DNA of 18,114 nt from 66-474 sp036278635 (GTDB taxonomy: Bacteria; Pseudomonadota; Gammaproteobacteria; Xanthomonadales; Rhodanobacteraceae): NCBI GenBank assembly GCA_036278635.1, contig DASUKQ010000118.1, positions 1-18,114 on the forward strand. Reading direction: 5' to 3'. The notes beneath the pieces are model-generated. The model did not search any database, was not told the DNA's origin, and worked only from the letters and a program-made list of their open reading frames with translations. A program made the translations under genes and the position numbers. Positions 1 through 6,616 of the stretch are shown one piece after another. Numbering within the stretch: position 1 is the first letter of the stretch; every line of letters begins with the position of its first letter.

Positions 1-79
1 CGGGCCCCAAAATCGTGTTAGTTTAGCGTTCGCCTCTTGAGCGCACAATCCGATGGCGCCCGACGGGGCCGTCTTCTCC

Positions 80-1243
80 ATGCCCCGCAAGCTCCGCCCG
101 CTCCTTTTCGTCCTGCAATTCGTGGTGGTGGGCCTCGCGGCCGCCTTCCTGATCAGCCTGGCGTGGCCGGGCGTGGGCAGTGGCCTGCGCGCCCGGCTCG
201 GCGGCCACCCGGCGGCATCGGCGCCGGCCGCCGCGACGCCCCCGGGACCGGCTTCCTACGCCGCCGCCGTGGCCCGCGCCACCCCGGCCGTGGTCAACAT
301 CTACGCCGACAAGATCGTCACCGAACGCCCGGTCCGGATTTTCCGCGATCCCCTGCTGCAGCAGTTCCTGGGCGGCGTGGCGGGCCCGGCCATGCGGCGC
401 CGCGAGCAAAGCCTCGGTTCGGGGGTGATCTTCACTTCCGACGGCTACGTCCTGACCAACAACCACGTGATTTCGGGCGCCGACGACATCCAGGTCATGC
501 TGCATGATGGACGCGTCGCGCACGCCCGCGTGATCGGCACCGACCCCGATACCGACCTTGCCGTGCTCAAGATCAACGCCAGCCAGCTCCCCACGATCGG
601 GGTCGACCCCGAACCGCCCCGGGTCGGCGACGTGGTGCTCGCGATCGGCAATCCGTTCGGGATCGGCCAGACCGTGACCATGGGCATTGTCAGCGCGCTG
701 CAGCGGCAGCTGAGCCTGTCGCCCTACGAAGACTTCATCCAGACCGACGCGGCGATCAACTCCGGCAATTCCGGCGGCGCACTGGTCAACGCAAAGGGGC
801 AGCTGGTGGGGATCAACACGGCGATGCTCAACCGCGACGTCGGCGCCCAGGGCATCGGTTTCGCGATTCCGGTGCGCACTGCCAAGCGGGTCCTCGAACA
901 GATCGTCGAGCACGGACGCGTCGTGCGCGGCTGGCTGGGCGTGGAGGTCGGCAACGTGATCGTGTCGGCCGATTCCGGGCTGCCCGCGGCAGCGCGCGGC
1001 GCCACGGTGGTGGACGTCTACCCCGGCGGGCCCGCGGCGCAAGCGGGGCTGCAGCCCGGCGACATCCTCCTGAAGCTGGGCAAGCAGCCGATCATCGATC
1101 CCACCGACCTGCGCACCCGCGAGGCGGAAACGGCGCCGGGCAGCAAGGTCGAAGTCTCCGGCCTGCGCGCCGGGGTGCCCTTCCATACGGAAGTGGTGCT
1201 GGCGCAGCGGCCGCAATTGGGACCGCTCGGGAATCGCGGCTGA
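80..1243 (+). CDS. degS: DegS/DegP-family periplasmic serine endoprotease, membrane-anchored, single PDZ
   Basis: Trypsin-like HtrA protease that should cleave misfolded or signalling proteins in the periplasm. Taking the ATG at 80 gives 387 aa. Residues about 8-29 are one hydrophobic anchor, followed by an Ala/Pro-rich linker. The protease domain carries the triad His129 (TNNHV), Asp159 (DTDLAVLK) and Ser231 (GNSGG), and one PDZ domain spans about 285-375 (GWLGVEV...GGPAAQAGLQPGDILL). One PDZ plus an N-terminal anchor fits DegS/AlgW, which starts the RseA cleavage cascade, better than two-PDZ DegP. An in-frame ATG at 53 would add nine residues; 80 is preferred because the anchor then starts as in DegS and a weak GGGG lies upstream. 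The RpoE link is family knowledge and no sigma-factor gene is in view. The upstream context lies outside the window. Confidence 0.88.
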   Translation: MPRKLRPLLFVLQFVVVGLAAAFLISLAWPGVGSGLRARLGGHPAASAPAAATPPGPASYAAAVARATPAVVNIYADKIVTERPVRIFRDPLLQQFLGGVAGPAMRRREQSLGSGVIFTSDGYVLTNNHVISGADDIQVMLHDGRVAHARVIGTDPDTDLAVLKINASQLPTIGVDPEPPRVGDVVLAIGNPFGIGQTVTMGIVSALQRQLSLSPYEDFIQTDAAINSGNSGGALVNAKGQLVGINTAMLNRDVGAQGIGFAIPVRTAKRVLEQIVEHGRVVRGWLGVEVGNVIVSADSGLPAAARGATVVDVYPGGPAAQAGLQPGDILLKLGKQPIIDPTDLRTREAETAPGSKVEVSGLRAGVPFHTEVVLAQRPQLGPLGNRG

Positions 1244-1256
1244 GGCGACGGGCGCG

Positions 1257-1288
1257 AGCCCAACCACCAACAGCGCGCAGGTTGGGCT
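1257..1288. terminator. Hairpin just downstream of the degS-like gene
   Basis: AGCCCAACC at 1257-1265 is a perfect inverted repeat of GGTTGGGCT at 1280-1288, with a 14-nt loop, starting 13 bp after the protease stop codon. No T-run follows, so termination is only plausible. The right arm belongs to the first unit of the 28-bp repeat array. Confidence 0.35.
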
Positions 1289-1388
1289 GATGCCGGCTTT
1301 ACGCGTAGGTTGGGCTGATGCCGACTTTACGCGCAGGTTGGGCTGATGCCGACTTTACGCGTAGGTTGGGCTGATGCCGGCTCTATCG
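1277..1388 (+). repeat. Four tandem 28-bp GTAG/REP-like units
   Basis: Units lie at 1277-1304, 1305-1332, 1333-1360 and 1361-1388 with an exact 28-bp period. Each starts GYAGGTTGGGCTGATGCC; the first three end TTTACGC and the last degrades to CTCTATCG. The GTAG head followed by a GGGCT-type half-palindrome resembles the REP elements mobilised by REP-associated tyrosine transposases. That assignment is by resemblance only; no transposase is nearby. Tandem head-to-tail packing at a fixed period is less usual than the paired, inverted BIME arrangement. Confidence 0.75.
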
Positions 1389-1391
1389 GCA

Positions 1392-1428
1392 GAAGCCCAA
1401 CGCCTTCGGCAAGACCGTGTTGGGCTTC
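1392..1428. repeat. Central hairpin of the 28-bp repeat array
   Basis: GAAGCCCAAC (1392-1401) pairs perfectly with GTTGGGCTTC (1419-1428), and the stem can extend two pairs inward through a G-T and a C-G. It sits between the four forward units and three reverse-oriented units. It may act as a bidirectional terminator for the converging protease and apt genes, although no T-run is present. Confidence 0.6.
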
Positions 1429-1445
1429 CCCGGATGGAGCCCGGG

Positions 1446-1529
1446 TCAACCCAACCTACGAAAAGCGCCCGGATCAGCCAAACCTGCCAAAAGCGCACGG
1501 GCCAACCCAACCTGCGAAGGCGCAGGCCA
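1446..1529 (-). repeat. Three degenerate 28-bp units in inverse orientation
   Basis: Units lie at 1446-1473, 1474-1501 and 1502-1529, again with a 28-bp period. Each carries a YCARCCMAACCTRCSAA-like core, the reverse complement of the GTAGGTTGGGCTGA head of the units at 1277-1388. They are more diverged from each other than the forward set. The last unit ends exactly at the apt stop codon. Confidence 0.6.
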
Positions 1530-2090
1530 TCAATAGTGCAGCAGCGAGCGCAGCGGCCCCCCTGCCGGCCAACGCCCGCGTCCATCGAGAAAATCCAGCT
1601 CGACCACCACCGCAGCGCCCGCGACGTCGGCGCCGAGGCCTTGCACCAGCTCGCGTGCGGCGGCCAACGTGCCGCCGGTGGCCAATACATCATCGACGAT
1701 GAGGGTCCGGACGCCGGGCGCCAGCGCATCGGCGTGTACTTCCAGTCGCGCGTTGCCGTACTCGAGCTGGAAATCGACGCCGCGGGTCGCAGCGGGCAAT
1801 TTGCCGGCCTTGCGCACCGGCACGAAACCCACGTCGAGCACGCGCGCCAGCGCGGCACCGAAAATGAAACCACGCGCCTCGATCCCGCACACCGCATCGA
1901 GTCGGACATCGCGCCATGGCGCGGCGAGCGCGGCCACGCAATCGCGGAACGCGGATGCGTTGGCCAGCAGCGGCGTAATGTCCTTGAACAGCACGCCCGG
2001 CGCAGGGAAATCGGGTACGTCGCGGATGCAGGCGGACAGCCGCGCCAGCAGCGCGGGATCGGATTCCGCCGCGGCAACGGAGGCGCTCAA
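1530..2090 (-). CDS. apt: Adenine phosphoribosyltransferase
   Basis: Cytoplasmic purine-salvage enzyme converting adenine plus PRPP to AMP and pyrophosphate. The 186-aa length fits the family. The N-terminal DVPDFPAPGVLFKDITPLL stretch (25-42) matches the conserved Apt start, EARGFIFG (71-78) is typical, and the PRPP-binding loop is TLIVDDVLATGGT (129-141). The start codon is TTG at 2090-2088. It overlaps the TGA of the upstream DUF2007 gene in a TTGA junction, with a weak GGCGAG upstream, so translation is probably coupled. No better in-frame start exists before the conserved core. The gene runs into the repeat array directly after its stop. Confidence 0.93.
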   Translation of the reverse strand: MSASVAAAESDPALLARLSACIRDVPDFPAPGVLFKDITPLLANASAFRDCVAALAAPWRDVRLDAVCGIEARGFIFGAALARVLDVGFVPVRKAGKLPAATRGVDFQLEYGNARLEVHADALAPGVRTLIVDDVLATGGTLAAARELVQGLGADVAGAAVVVELDFLDGRGRWPAGGPLRSLLHY

Positions 2091-2368
2091 CTCGCCGCGG
2101 GTCGCAGGTGCGTCGATGGCACGCTTTCCTGCCAGCGTTCCTCCGCAACCGGGGCGCTCAGCATCCCGGTGATCTCGCGCACCACCGGTTCCGCCGCCTC
2201 GATGCAGACGTCCGGAACGCTCACGCCAAGGAAATCGCGCGCAGGCAACTGTCCGACCCCGCCGATCAGGTATTCGCCATTGATGAAGGCGGGAATCCCC
2301 GCATTCTCCAGCGCATCCTTGACCAGATGGGCATCGACGATGCCTTCGGCGTGATAAACCATTCGCAT
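2087..2368 (-). CDS. DUF2007 small protein (putative signal-transducing protein family)
   Basis: A 93-aa soluble protein beginning MRMVYHAEGIVDAHLVKDAL. The pattern of an N-terminal beta strand, an 'AHLVKDALENAGIPAFINGEYL' helix-turn and a later VSVPD strand matches the DUF2007 family, whose function is unknown. The family was labelled signal-transducing because of its PII-like fold; that is family knowledge, not evidence from this sequence. It overlaps apt by 4 bp and is probably its operon leader. The ATG at 2368 has no clear Shine-Dalgarno; Met3 at 2362 is an alternative start. The tail after residue 75 is variable and rich in Ser, Pro and Ala. Confidence 0.75.
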   Translation of the reverse strand: MRMVYHAEGIVDAHLVKDALENAGIPAFINGEYLIGGVGQLPARDFLGVSVPDVCIEAAEPVVREITGMLSAPVAEERWQESVPSTHLRPAAS

Positions 2369-2423
2369 GGGTTCAAATTAGCACGTTTCCCTTGCGATCG
2401 TCCCTGATCAGCGGACATCGGAT

Positions 2424-2550
2424 CTTTCCACAACAACGCCGTAGGGTGGAACCCGCGAAGCGGTTTCCACCGACCGGTCTCCTCCGGATTCGCCGCGGCG
2501 GAAGCGGCCGAGCCGATTCCACCTTACGCGGTCTCGGACTTTCCACAACA
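2424..2550. repeat. Inverted REP-like pair flanked by 12-bp direct repeats
   Basis: A forward element starts GTAGGGTGGAACC at 2441; GGTGGAACCCGC (2445-2456) pairs with GCGGTTTCCACC (2460-2471) around a GAA loop with one mismatch. A second element lies in the opposite orientation, ending GATTCCACCTTAC (2515-2527), the reverse complement of a GTAAGGTGGAATC head. CTTTCCACAACA occurs perfectly at both 2424-2435 and 2539-2550, outside the pair. The layout resembles a BIME of the RAYT-associated GTAG family. The rest of 2369-2633, between divergent DUF2007 and glnS, must hold both promoters, but I could not assign -35/-10 boxes. Confidence 0.55.
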
Positions 2551-2633
2551 GCCGCCTTTCACAGGCATCCGTCACAAGCGTTTTCCGGAACGCCTCGTTA
2601 AACTTCGCGACTTGAACTTTGCCGGAAATACCC

Positions 2634-4367
2634 ATGGCGGACGAACACGCCCCCGTCGTCACCAATTTCATCCGCCAGATCGTGCTGGCAGACCAGGCTT
2701 CCGGCAAGCACGGCGGCCGCGTCGCCACGCGTTTCCCGCCCGAACCCAACGGGCACCTGCACCTGGGCCACGCCAAGGCAATCTGCCTCGATTTCGGTAT
2801 CGCGAAGGAGTTCGGCGGCACCTGCAACCTGCGCCTGGACGACACCAACCCCGGCCGGGAAGACCCGGTGTTCGTCGAGGGCATCAAGGATTGCGTGCAT
2901 TGGCTCGGTTTCGAATGGAGCGAGCTGCGCCACGCTTCGGATTATTTCGAGGTGTTCTATCGCGCCGCGCTCAAGCTGGTCGAGGACGGCAAGGCCTACG
3001 TCGACGACCTCGACGCCGACGAAGTGCGTGCGTATCGCGGCACCCTCACCGAACCCGGTCGGGATTCTCCGCACCGCAGTCGTTCGGTCGAGGAAAACCT
3101 CGACCTGTTCCGCCGCATGCGCGCCGGCGAATTCCCGGATGGTTCGCGCACCCTGCGCGCGAAGATCGACATGGCGTCGGGCAACATCAACCTCCGCGAT
3201 CCGGCGCTGTACCGCATCCGCAAGCTCGCGCACCAGAACACCGGCGACGCATGGCCGATCTACCCGATGTACGACTTCGCGCATTCGCTGTCCGACGCGC
3301 TCGAGGGCATCACCCATTCGTTCTGCACGCTGGAATTCGAGGATCATCGCCCGTTGTACGACTGGTGCGTGGACAACGTCGACCTCCCGAATCATCCGGA
3401 GTTGTGGCAGCCACTGGTAGAAAGGGGTTTGCCGACCTCGCCGTCCAAGCCGCGCCAGATCGAATTCGCGCGTGGCAATCTTTCCTACACCGTGATGAGC
3501 AAGCGCAAGCTGCTGGAACTGGTCAATGACGGCCTGGTGGATGGCTGGGACGATCCGCGCATGCCCACGCTCGCGGGCGCCCGCCGGCGCGGTTTCACGG
3601 CAGCCGCGATCCGCACGTTCTGGGAACGCGCGGGACTCTCGAAGCAGAACAGCGTGATCGATTATGGTGTGCTCGAAGGCTGCGTGCGCGAGGATCTCGA
3701 CGCAAGCGCGCCACGCCGGATGGCGATCCTGGATCCCTTGCGCATGGTCCTCACCAACTTGCCTGACGATCACATCGAAACGCTGGCGTTCCCGAATCAT
3801 CCCAAGGACGAATCGTTCGGCACCCGCGCTGTCCCGTTCTGCCGCGAGGTGCTGGTCGAACGCGACGATTTCGCCGAAGTGCCGCCCAAGGGTTTCAAGC
3901 GCCTCGTGCCGGACGGCGAGGTGCGGCTGCGCGGCGTCGGCATCGTGAAGTGCGGGGAAGTCGTCAAGGACGCCGACGGACAGGTCATTGAACTGCGTTG
4001 CACGCTCGATCCCGAATCGCGGCAGGGCCTCCCCGGCGCCAACCGCAAGGTCAAGGGCACGATCCACTGGGTCAGCGCGCAGCATGCGGTGCAGGCCGAA
4101 GTGCGCCTGTACGATCGCTTGTTCGACGCGGCAGCCCCGGAAGACGACAGCGACGGCAAGTCCTGGCTGGATCACCTGACCCCGGATTCGCGCCGCAGCA
4201 TGACGGGCCATCTGGAGCCTTCGTTGCGCGACGCGCAGCCGGAACAACACTTCCAGTTCGAGCGCATCGGCTACTTCGTCGCCGACCGCCACGACCACTC
4301 GTCGGAGCGGCCCGTGTTCAACCGCGCGGTGACTTTGCGCGACACCTGGGCAAAGCGGTCCGGGTGA
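2634..4367 (+). CDS. glnS: Glutaminyl-tRNA synthetase
   Basis: Class I aminoacyl-tRNA synthetase charging tRNA-Gln in the cytoplasm. From the ATG at 2634 it is 577 aa, close to the usual bacterial GlnS length (about 550-580). FPPEPNGHLHLGHAK (34-48) holds the HIGH-type motif (HLGH 43-46) and YTVMSKRKL (285-293) is the KMSKS-type loop, in the GlnRS rather than GluRS form. DPRMPTLAGARRRG and the C-terminal beta-barrel anticodon-binding region (about 340-560) follow. A TTG at 2619 in frame is a possible earlier start, but GGAA ends about 8 bases before the ATG and the ATG gives the normal N-terminus. It stands alone; a long open frame on the opposite strand is an antisense shadow. Confidence 0.97.
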   Translation: MADEHAPVVTNFIRQIVLADQASGKHGGRVATRFPPEPNGHLHLGHAKAICLDFGIAKEFGGTCNLRLDDTNPGREDPVFVEGIKDCVHWLGFEWSELRHASDYFEVFYRAALKLVEDGKAYVDDLDADEVRAYRGTLTEPGRDSPHRSRSVEENLDLFRRMRAGEFPDGSRTLRAKIDMASGNINLRDPALYRIRKLAHQNTGDAWPIYPMYDFAHSLSDALEGITHSFCTLEFEDHRPLYDWCVDNVDLPNHPELWQPLVERGLPTSPSKPRQIEFARGNLSYTVMSKRKLLELVNDGLVDGWDDPRMPTLAGARRRGFTAAAIRTFWERAGLSKQNSVIDYGVLEGCVREDLDASAPRRMAILDPLRMVLTNLPDDHIETLAFPNHPKDESFGTRAVPFCREVLVERDDFAEVPPKGFKRLVPDGEVRLRGVGIVKCGEVVKDADGQVIELRCTLDPESRQGLPGANRKVKGTIHWVSAQHAVQAEVRLYDRLFDAAAPEDDSDGKSWLDHLTPDSRRSMTGHLEPSLRDAQPEQHFQFERIGYFVADRHDHSSERPVFNRAVTLRDTWAKRSG

Positions 4368-4819
4368 AGCAACGGCGTCGGGACGTCGATCCACGCCCAT
4401 GGCGCAACGCAATCCGCGCACACTGCACGCGCACATGATTGCGTACCGTGTCGCGTGATCGTTGCAGGACGGCGACATCGGCCGCCCCCTTGCAAACGGG
4501 GGTGCAGCGCTCCGCGCCCGCTGTCGTGGGCGCGCTTGGCACGCATGGTTTCCGCATTGCGGCCGTTCCCATGCGCGAGCGACGCGTCGGCAGTGCCCAG
4601 CGGGAAACACCCAGTAATTACCTCCGTCCCCTTTTCTGTTTGGACGAAACCCGGAATGCAACGACTGTTTAACGTGCAACGTCCCGGCGCCAACGCGGCG
4701 TGGCCGTCCATTCAGTTCGAATTCAAAAGTCGTACCCGTCTCCATTCATATGCACGCTGATACGTTGAAGACGCATCGTTGCAACGGCGCTTTTCCAAGG
4801 CAATCGAAAGGAGATCACG
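4368..4819. other. 452-bp intergenic region between glnS and the BON gene
   Basis: No credible gene is present; short frames on both strands lack recognisable content. A small hairpin lies at 4485-4502 (CCCCC, 8-nt loop, GGGGG) without a T-run. A perfect 10-bp palindrome CGTTGCAACG lies at 4777-4786, 33 bp before the BON start. The region just before 4820 should contain the BON promoter, but no convincing -35/-10 pair could be read. The length is unusual for this gene-dense window. Confidence 0.4.
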
Positions 4820-5161
4820 ATGAAGGCACGCAATCTCACTGTCATCGCCCTCGCCGCCGCACTCGGCTTCGGAATGACCGCCAACACCGCGCTTGCCGCG
4901 GAGGCCGCACCGACCGGGAATCAATCCTCGACCGCCGGGGAGGCCGTCAGCGACGCATGGATCACCGCCAAGGTGAAAAGCGAGTTGGCGACCACCAAGG
5001 GCGTCAAGAGCATGGACGTCACCGTCAAGACCACCGATGGCGTGGTGACGCTCACCGGCGTCTTGTCCAGCGAAATCGCGGTGGAGAAAGCCGTCGCCGC
5101 GGCGAAGAGCGTCAAGGGCGTCAAGGATGTCGAGGCATCCGGGCTGAAGGCCGCGGGCTGA
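4820..5161 (+). CDS. Secreted BON-domain protein (OsmY-like)
   Basis: A 113-aa protein with a Sec signal peptide (MKARNLTVIALAAALGFG..., likely cleaved after ALA near residue 26) and one BON domain over about 45-110 (SDAWITAKVKSELATTKGVKS..., VTLTGVLSSEIAVEKAVAAAK). BON domains are periplasmic or outer-membrane lipid-binding modules, as in OsmY and Kbp, often induced by osmotic or stationary-phase stress. OsmY itself has two BON domains, so this is a single-domain relative. An excellent Shine-Dalgarno (AAAGGAGA) precedes the ATG. Only 4 bp separate its stop from the next start, so it probably shares a transcript with the two CsbD-type genes. Confidence 0.85.
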   Translation: MKARNLTVIALAAALGFGMTANTALAAEAAPTGNQSSTAGEAVSDAWITAKVKSELATTKGVKSMDVTVKTTDGVVTLTGVLSSEIAVEKAVAAAKSVKGVKDVEASGLKAAG

Positions 5162-5165
5162 CGCC

Positions 5166-5408
5166 ATGACGACACTTCCTCCGCCCGCCTGCATTGGCGA
5201 GGCTTCCCGACTCGAGAGGGACCGGATCAAGGAAGAATGGCTCGCGATCGCCGGAAGGATCCGGCGTCGCTGGCGACAGGTCACGGTCGACGACGTGTCG
5301 TATGCGGGCGGCACCGCGGAATATCTGGCCGGCGTGCTGCAGATGCGCTATGGCTTCGACCGCCGCGAAGCGTTGCTGCAGGTGTACGAGTTCGAGAGCG
5401 AGTTGTGA
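5166..5408 (+). CDS. Diverged CsbD-like small protein
   Basis: An 80-aa protein whose last 62 residues align by eye with the CsbD protein encoded 50 bp downstream. Shared positions are D-[KR]-I-x3-W, G-[KR]-[LI]-[KR]-x-R-W, [LV]-T-x-D-D, G-[NT]-[TA]-E-Y-L-A-G-x-L-Q and R-Y-G, ending in an EFE-[DS]-[DE]-L tail. It adds about 18 N-terminal residues, and several of the usual Lys residues are Arg or neutral. It has no signal peptide, so it is probably cytoplasmic like CsbD. It begins 4 bp after the BON stop, suggesting translational coupling. The function of CsbD is not established; it is a general-stress protein in other bacteria. Confidence 0.7.
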   Translation: MTTLPPPACIGEASRLERDRIKEEWLAIAGRIRRRWRQVTVDDVSYAGGTAEYLAGVLQMRYGFDRREALLQVYEFESEL

Positions 5409-5457
5409 TGACGACTGTGCCAGGAGGCACGATTCAACCCCACCACGGAGAACACCG

Positions 5458-5655
5458 ATGAACGAGGACAAGATCCAGGGTCAATGGAAGCAGCTCAAGG
5501 GCAAGCTCAAGGCGCGCTGGGGCAATCTCACCGACGACGACCTGACGGCAGCATCCGGCAACACCGAATATCTCGCGGGCAAGCTGCAGGAGCGCTATGG
5601 CATTGCCCGGGACGAAGCCAGGAAACAGATCCGGGAATTCGAGGACGATCTCTAG
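5458..5655 (+). CDS. CsbD family stress protein
   Basis: A 65-aa hydrophilic protein with the full CsbD/YjbJ signature: MNEDKIQGQWKQLKGKLKAR followed by WGNLTDDDL, GNTEYLAGKLQERYG and a helical C-terminus with EARKQIREFEDDL. Length and charge are typical. The ATG at 5458 is preceded by GGAG at 5447-5450 with good spacing; longer in-frame extensions upstream run through the neighbouring gene and are not used. In other bacteria CsbD/YjbJ are abundant stress-induced proteins of unknown mechanism. The BON-CsbD-CsbD order supports a stress-response operon. Confidence 0.9.
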   Translation: MNEDKIQGQWKQLKGKLKARWGNLTDDDLTAASGNTEYLAGKLQERYGIARDEARKQIREFEDDL

Positions 5656-5712
5656 CTGCCCCGCCGTGTCGCTGGCCCGCCCTGTGCGAGTCCGCGGTCG
5701 CGGCTGCAATCA

Positions 5713-5738
5713 GGAGACGCCGCCCCCTCGGCGTTTCC
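5713..5738 (+). terminator. Stem-loop downstream of csbD
   Basis: GGAGACGCCG (5713-5722) pairs with CGGCGTTTCC (5729-5738), including one G-T pair, around a CCCCCT loop. It lies 58 bp after the csbD stop. No clear T-run follows, so it is a weak intrinsic terminator candidate or an RNA-stabilising hairpin. A second hairpin, ACGACTC (5741-5747) with GAGTCGT (5755-5761), follows directly. Confidence 0.4.
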
Positions 5739-5937
5739 GGACGACTCCGGGACTGAGTCGTACAGGCCCGAACCGCTCCCCCTCCGCGTTCGAGCCGACA
5801 TCCCGCAGCGTGTCGACGAAACCGCGCGGGATTGTCCCGGGCGAGCCCATGGATGGGTTTGTCCGGGGATTTTATTTTGACCTCCTGCAGCGGCGGCTAC
5901 GCCGCGGCGACGGGTACGCCACGCCGGCACCCGGACC

Positions 5938-6513
5938 ATGAGCGCACGTGGTTCCATGGAAGGCCGCTCCGTCCCGACGCTTCCGGCCTGGATGGCTGGT
6001 GCGGTGGATTTCGAGCGGGTCCGCACGGACGCGGCGGCGCAAATCGCGCTGGCGATCGAACTCGCGCGCCGCAACGTCGAGCACGCCACCGGCGGTCCGT
6101 TTGGCGCCGCGGTGTTCGACGATGCGGGAGGCCTGGTGGCGGTCGGCGTCAACAGGGTCGAGCCGCTCCAATCCTCGCTGGCCCACGCGGAAATCGTCGC
6201 GTTGGTCGCGGCGCAACAGAAGCTCGGGCGGGCGCGGCTCAACGAGGACGGACGTCGTTACACGCTGGCCACCAGCGCGCAACCGTGCTGCCAGTGCTAC
6301 GGCGCGATCGTGTGGGCGGGCATCGATGAATTGCTGATCGGTGCGCGGACCGAGGATACCGAATCGCTGGCGTACTTCGACGAAGGCCCGCTGCCGGCCG
6401 ACTGGATCGGGGAACTCGAGCGCCGCGGCATTCGGGTCGTGCGGGACTTGGGCCGGGACGCGGCCCGCGCGGTGCTCGCGACGTACTCGACGCAAGGCCG
6501 TGCGCGTTACTGA
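5938..6513 (+). CDS. Nucleoside/cytidine deaminase-family protein
   Basis: A 191-aa zinc-dependent deaminase fold. GGPFGAAVFDD (52-62) forms the substrate strand, HAE (83-85) supplies the zinc His and catalytic Glu, and PCCQC (116-120) supplies zinc Cys117 and Cys120 before helix YGAIVWAGIDELLIGA. The spacing fits the guanine deaminase/tRNA adenosine deaminase branch rather than classic cytidine deaminase. The C-terminal ESLAYFDEGPLPADWIGELERRGI extension resembles small nucleoside deaminases of the GuaD type. The substrate cannot be fixed from sequence. The ATG at 5938 has only a weak GGA upstream; Met7 (5956) and Met19 (5992) are alternatives. An overlapping frame on the minus strand is a shadow. 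Confidence 0.85.
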   Translation: MSARGSMEGRSVPTLPAWMAGAVDFERVRTDAAAQIALAIELARRNVEHATGGPFGAAVFDDAGGLVAVGVNRVEPLQSSLAHAEIVALVAAQQKLGRARLNEDGRRYTLATSAQPCCQCYGAIVWAGIDELLIGARTEDTESLAYFDEGPLPADWIGELERRGIRVVRDLGRDAARAVLATYSTQGRARY

Positions 6514-6616
6514 GGCCGGGGATCCGCCGGCTCCGGGCAGACCGCCTGTTTCGTGAGGTTAAGCACAACCGGCTATCCTGTCCGGTACCGCCATCCGTCG
6601 TTTCGTCCACTGCCTC

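Noticed and set aside
23..1270. 415-codon minus-strand frame opposite the DegS-like protease
   Set aside because: The plus strand encodes the full catalytic triad and a PDZ domain; the antisense product has no recognisable domain.
1277..1529. CRISPR array
   Set aside because: Units are contiguous with no spacers, change orientation halfway, and there are no cas genes.
4485..4502. glnS terminator
   Set aside because: A five-pair stem with no T-run, more than 110 bp after the stop; too weak to call.
2598..4745. 715-codon open frame on the minus strand opposite glnS
   Set aside because: It is fully antisense to a clear glnS with all catalytic motifs, has low-complexity His/Arg/Ala-rich content and matches no family; long antisense frames are expected at this GC.
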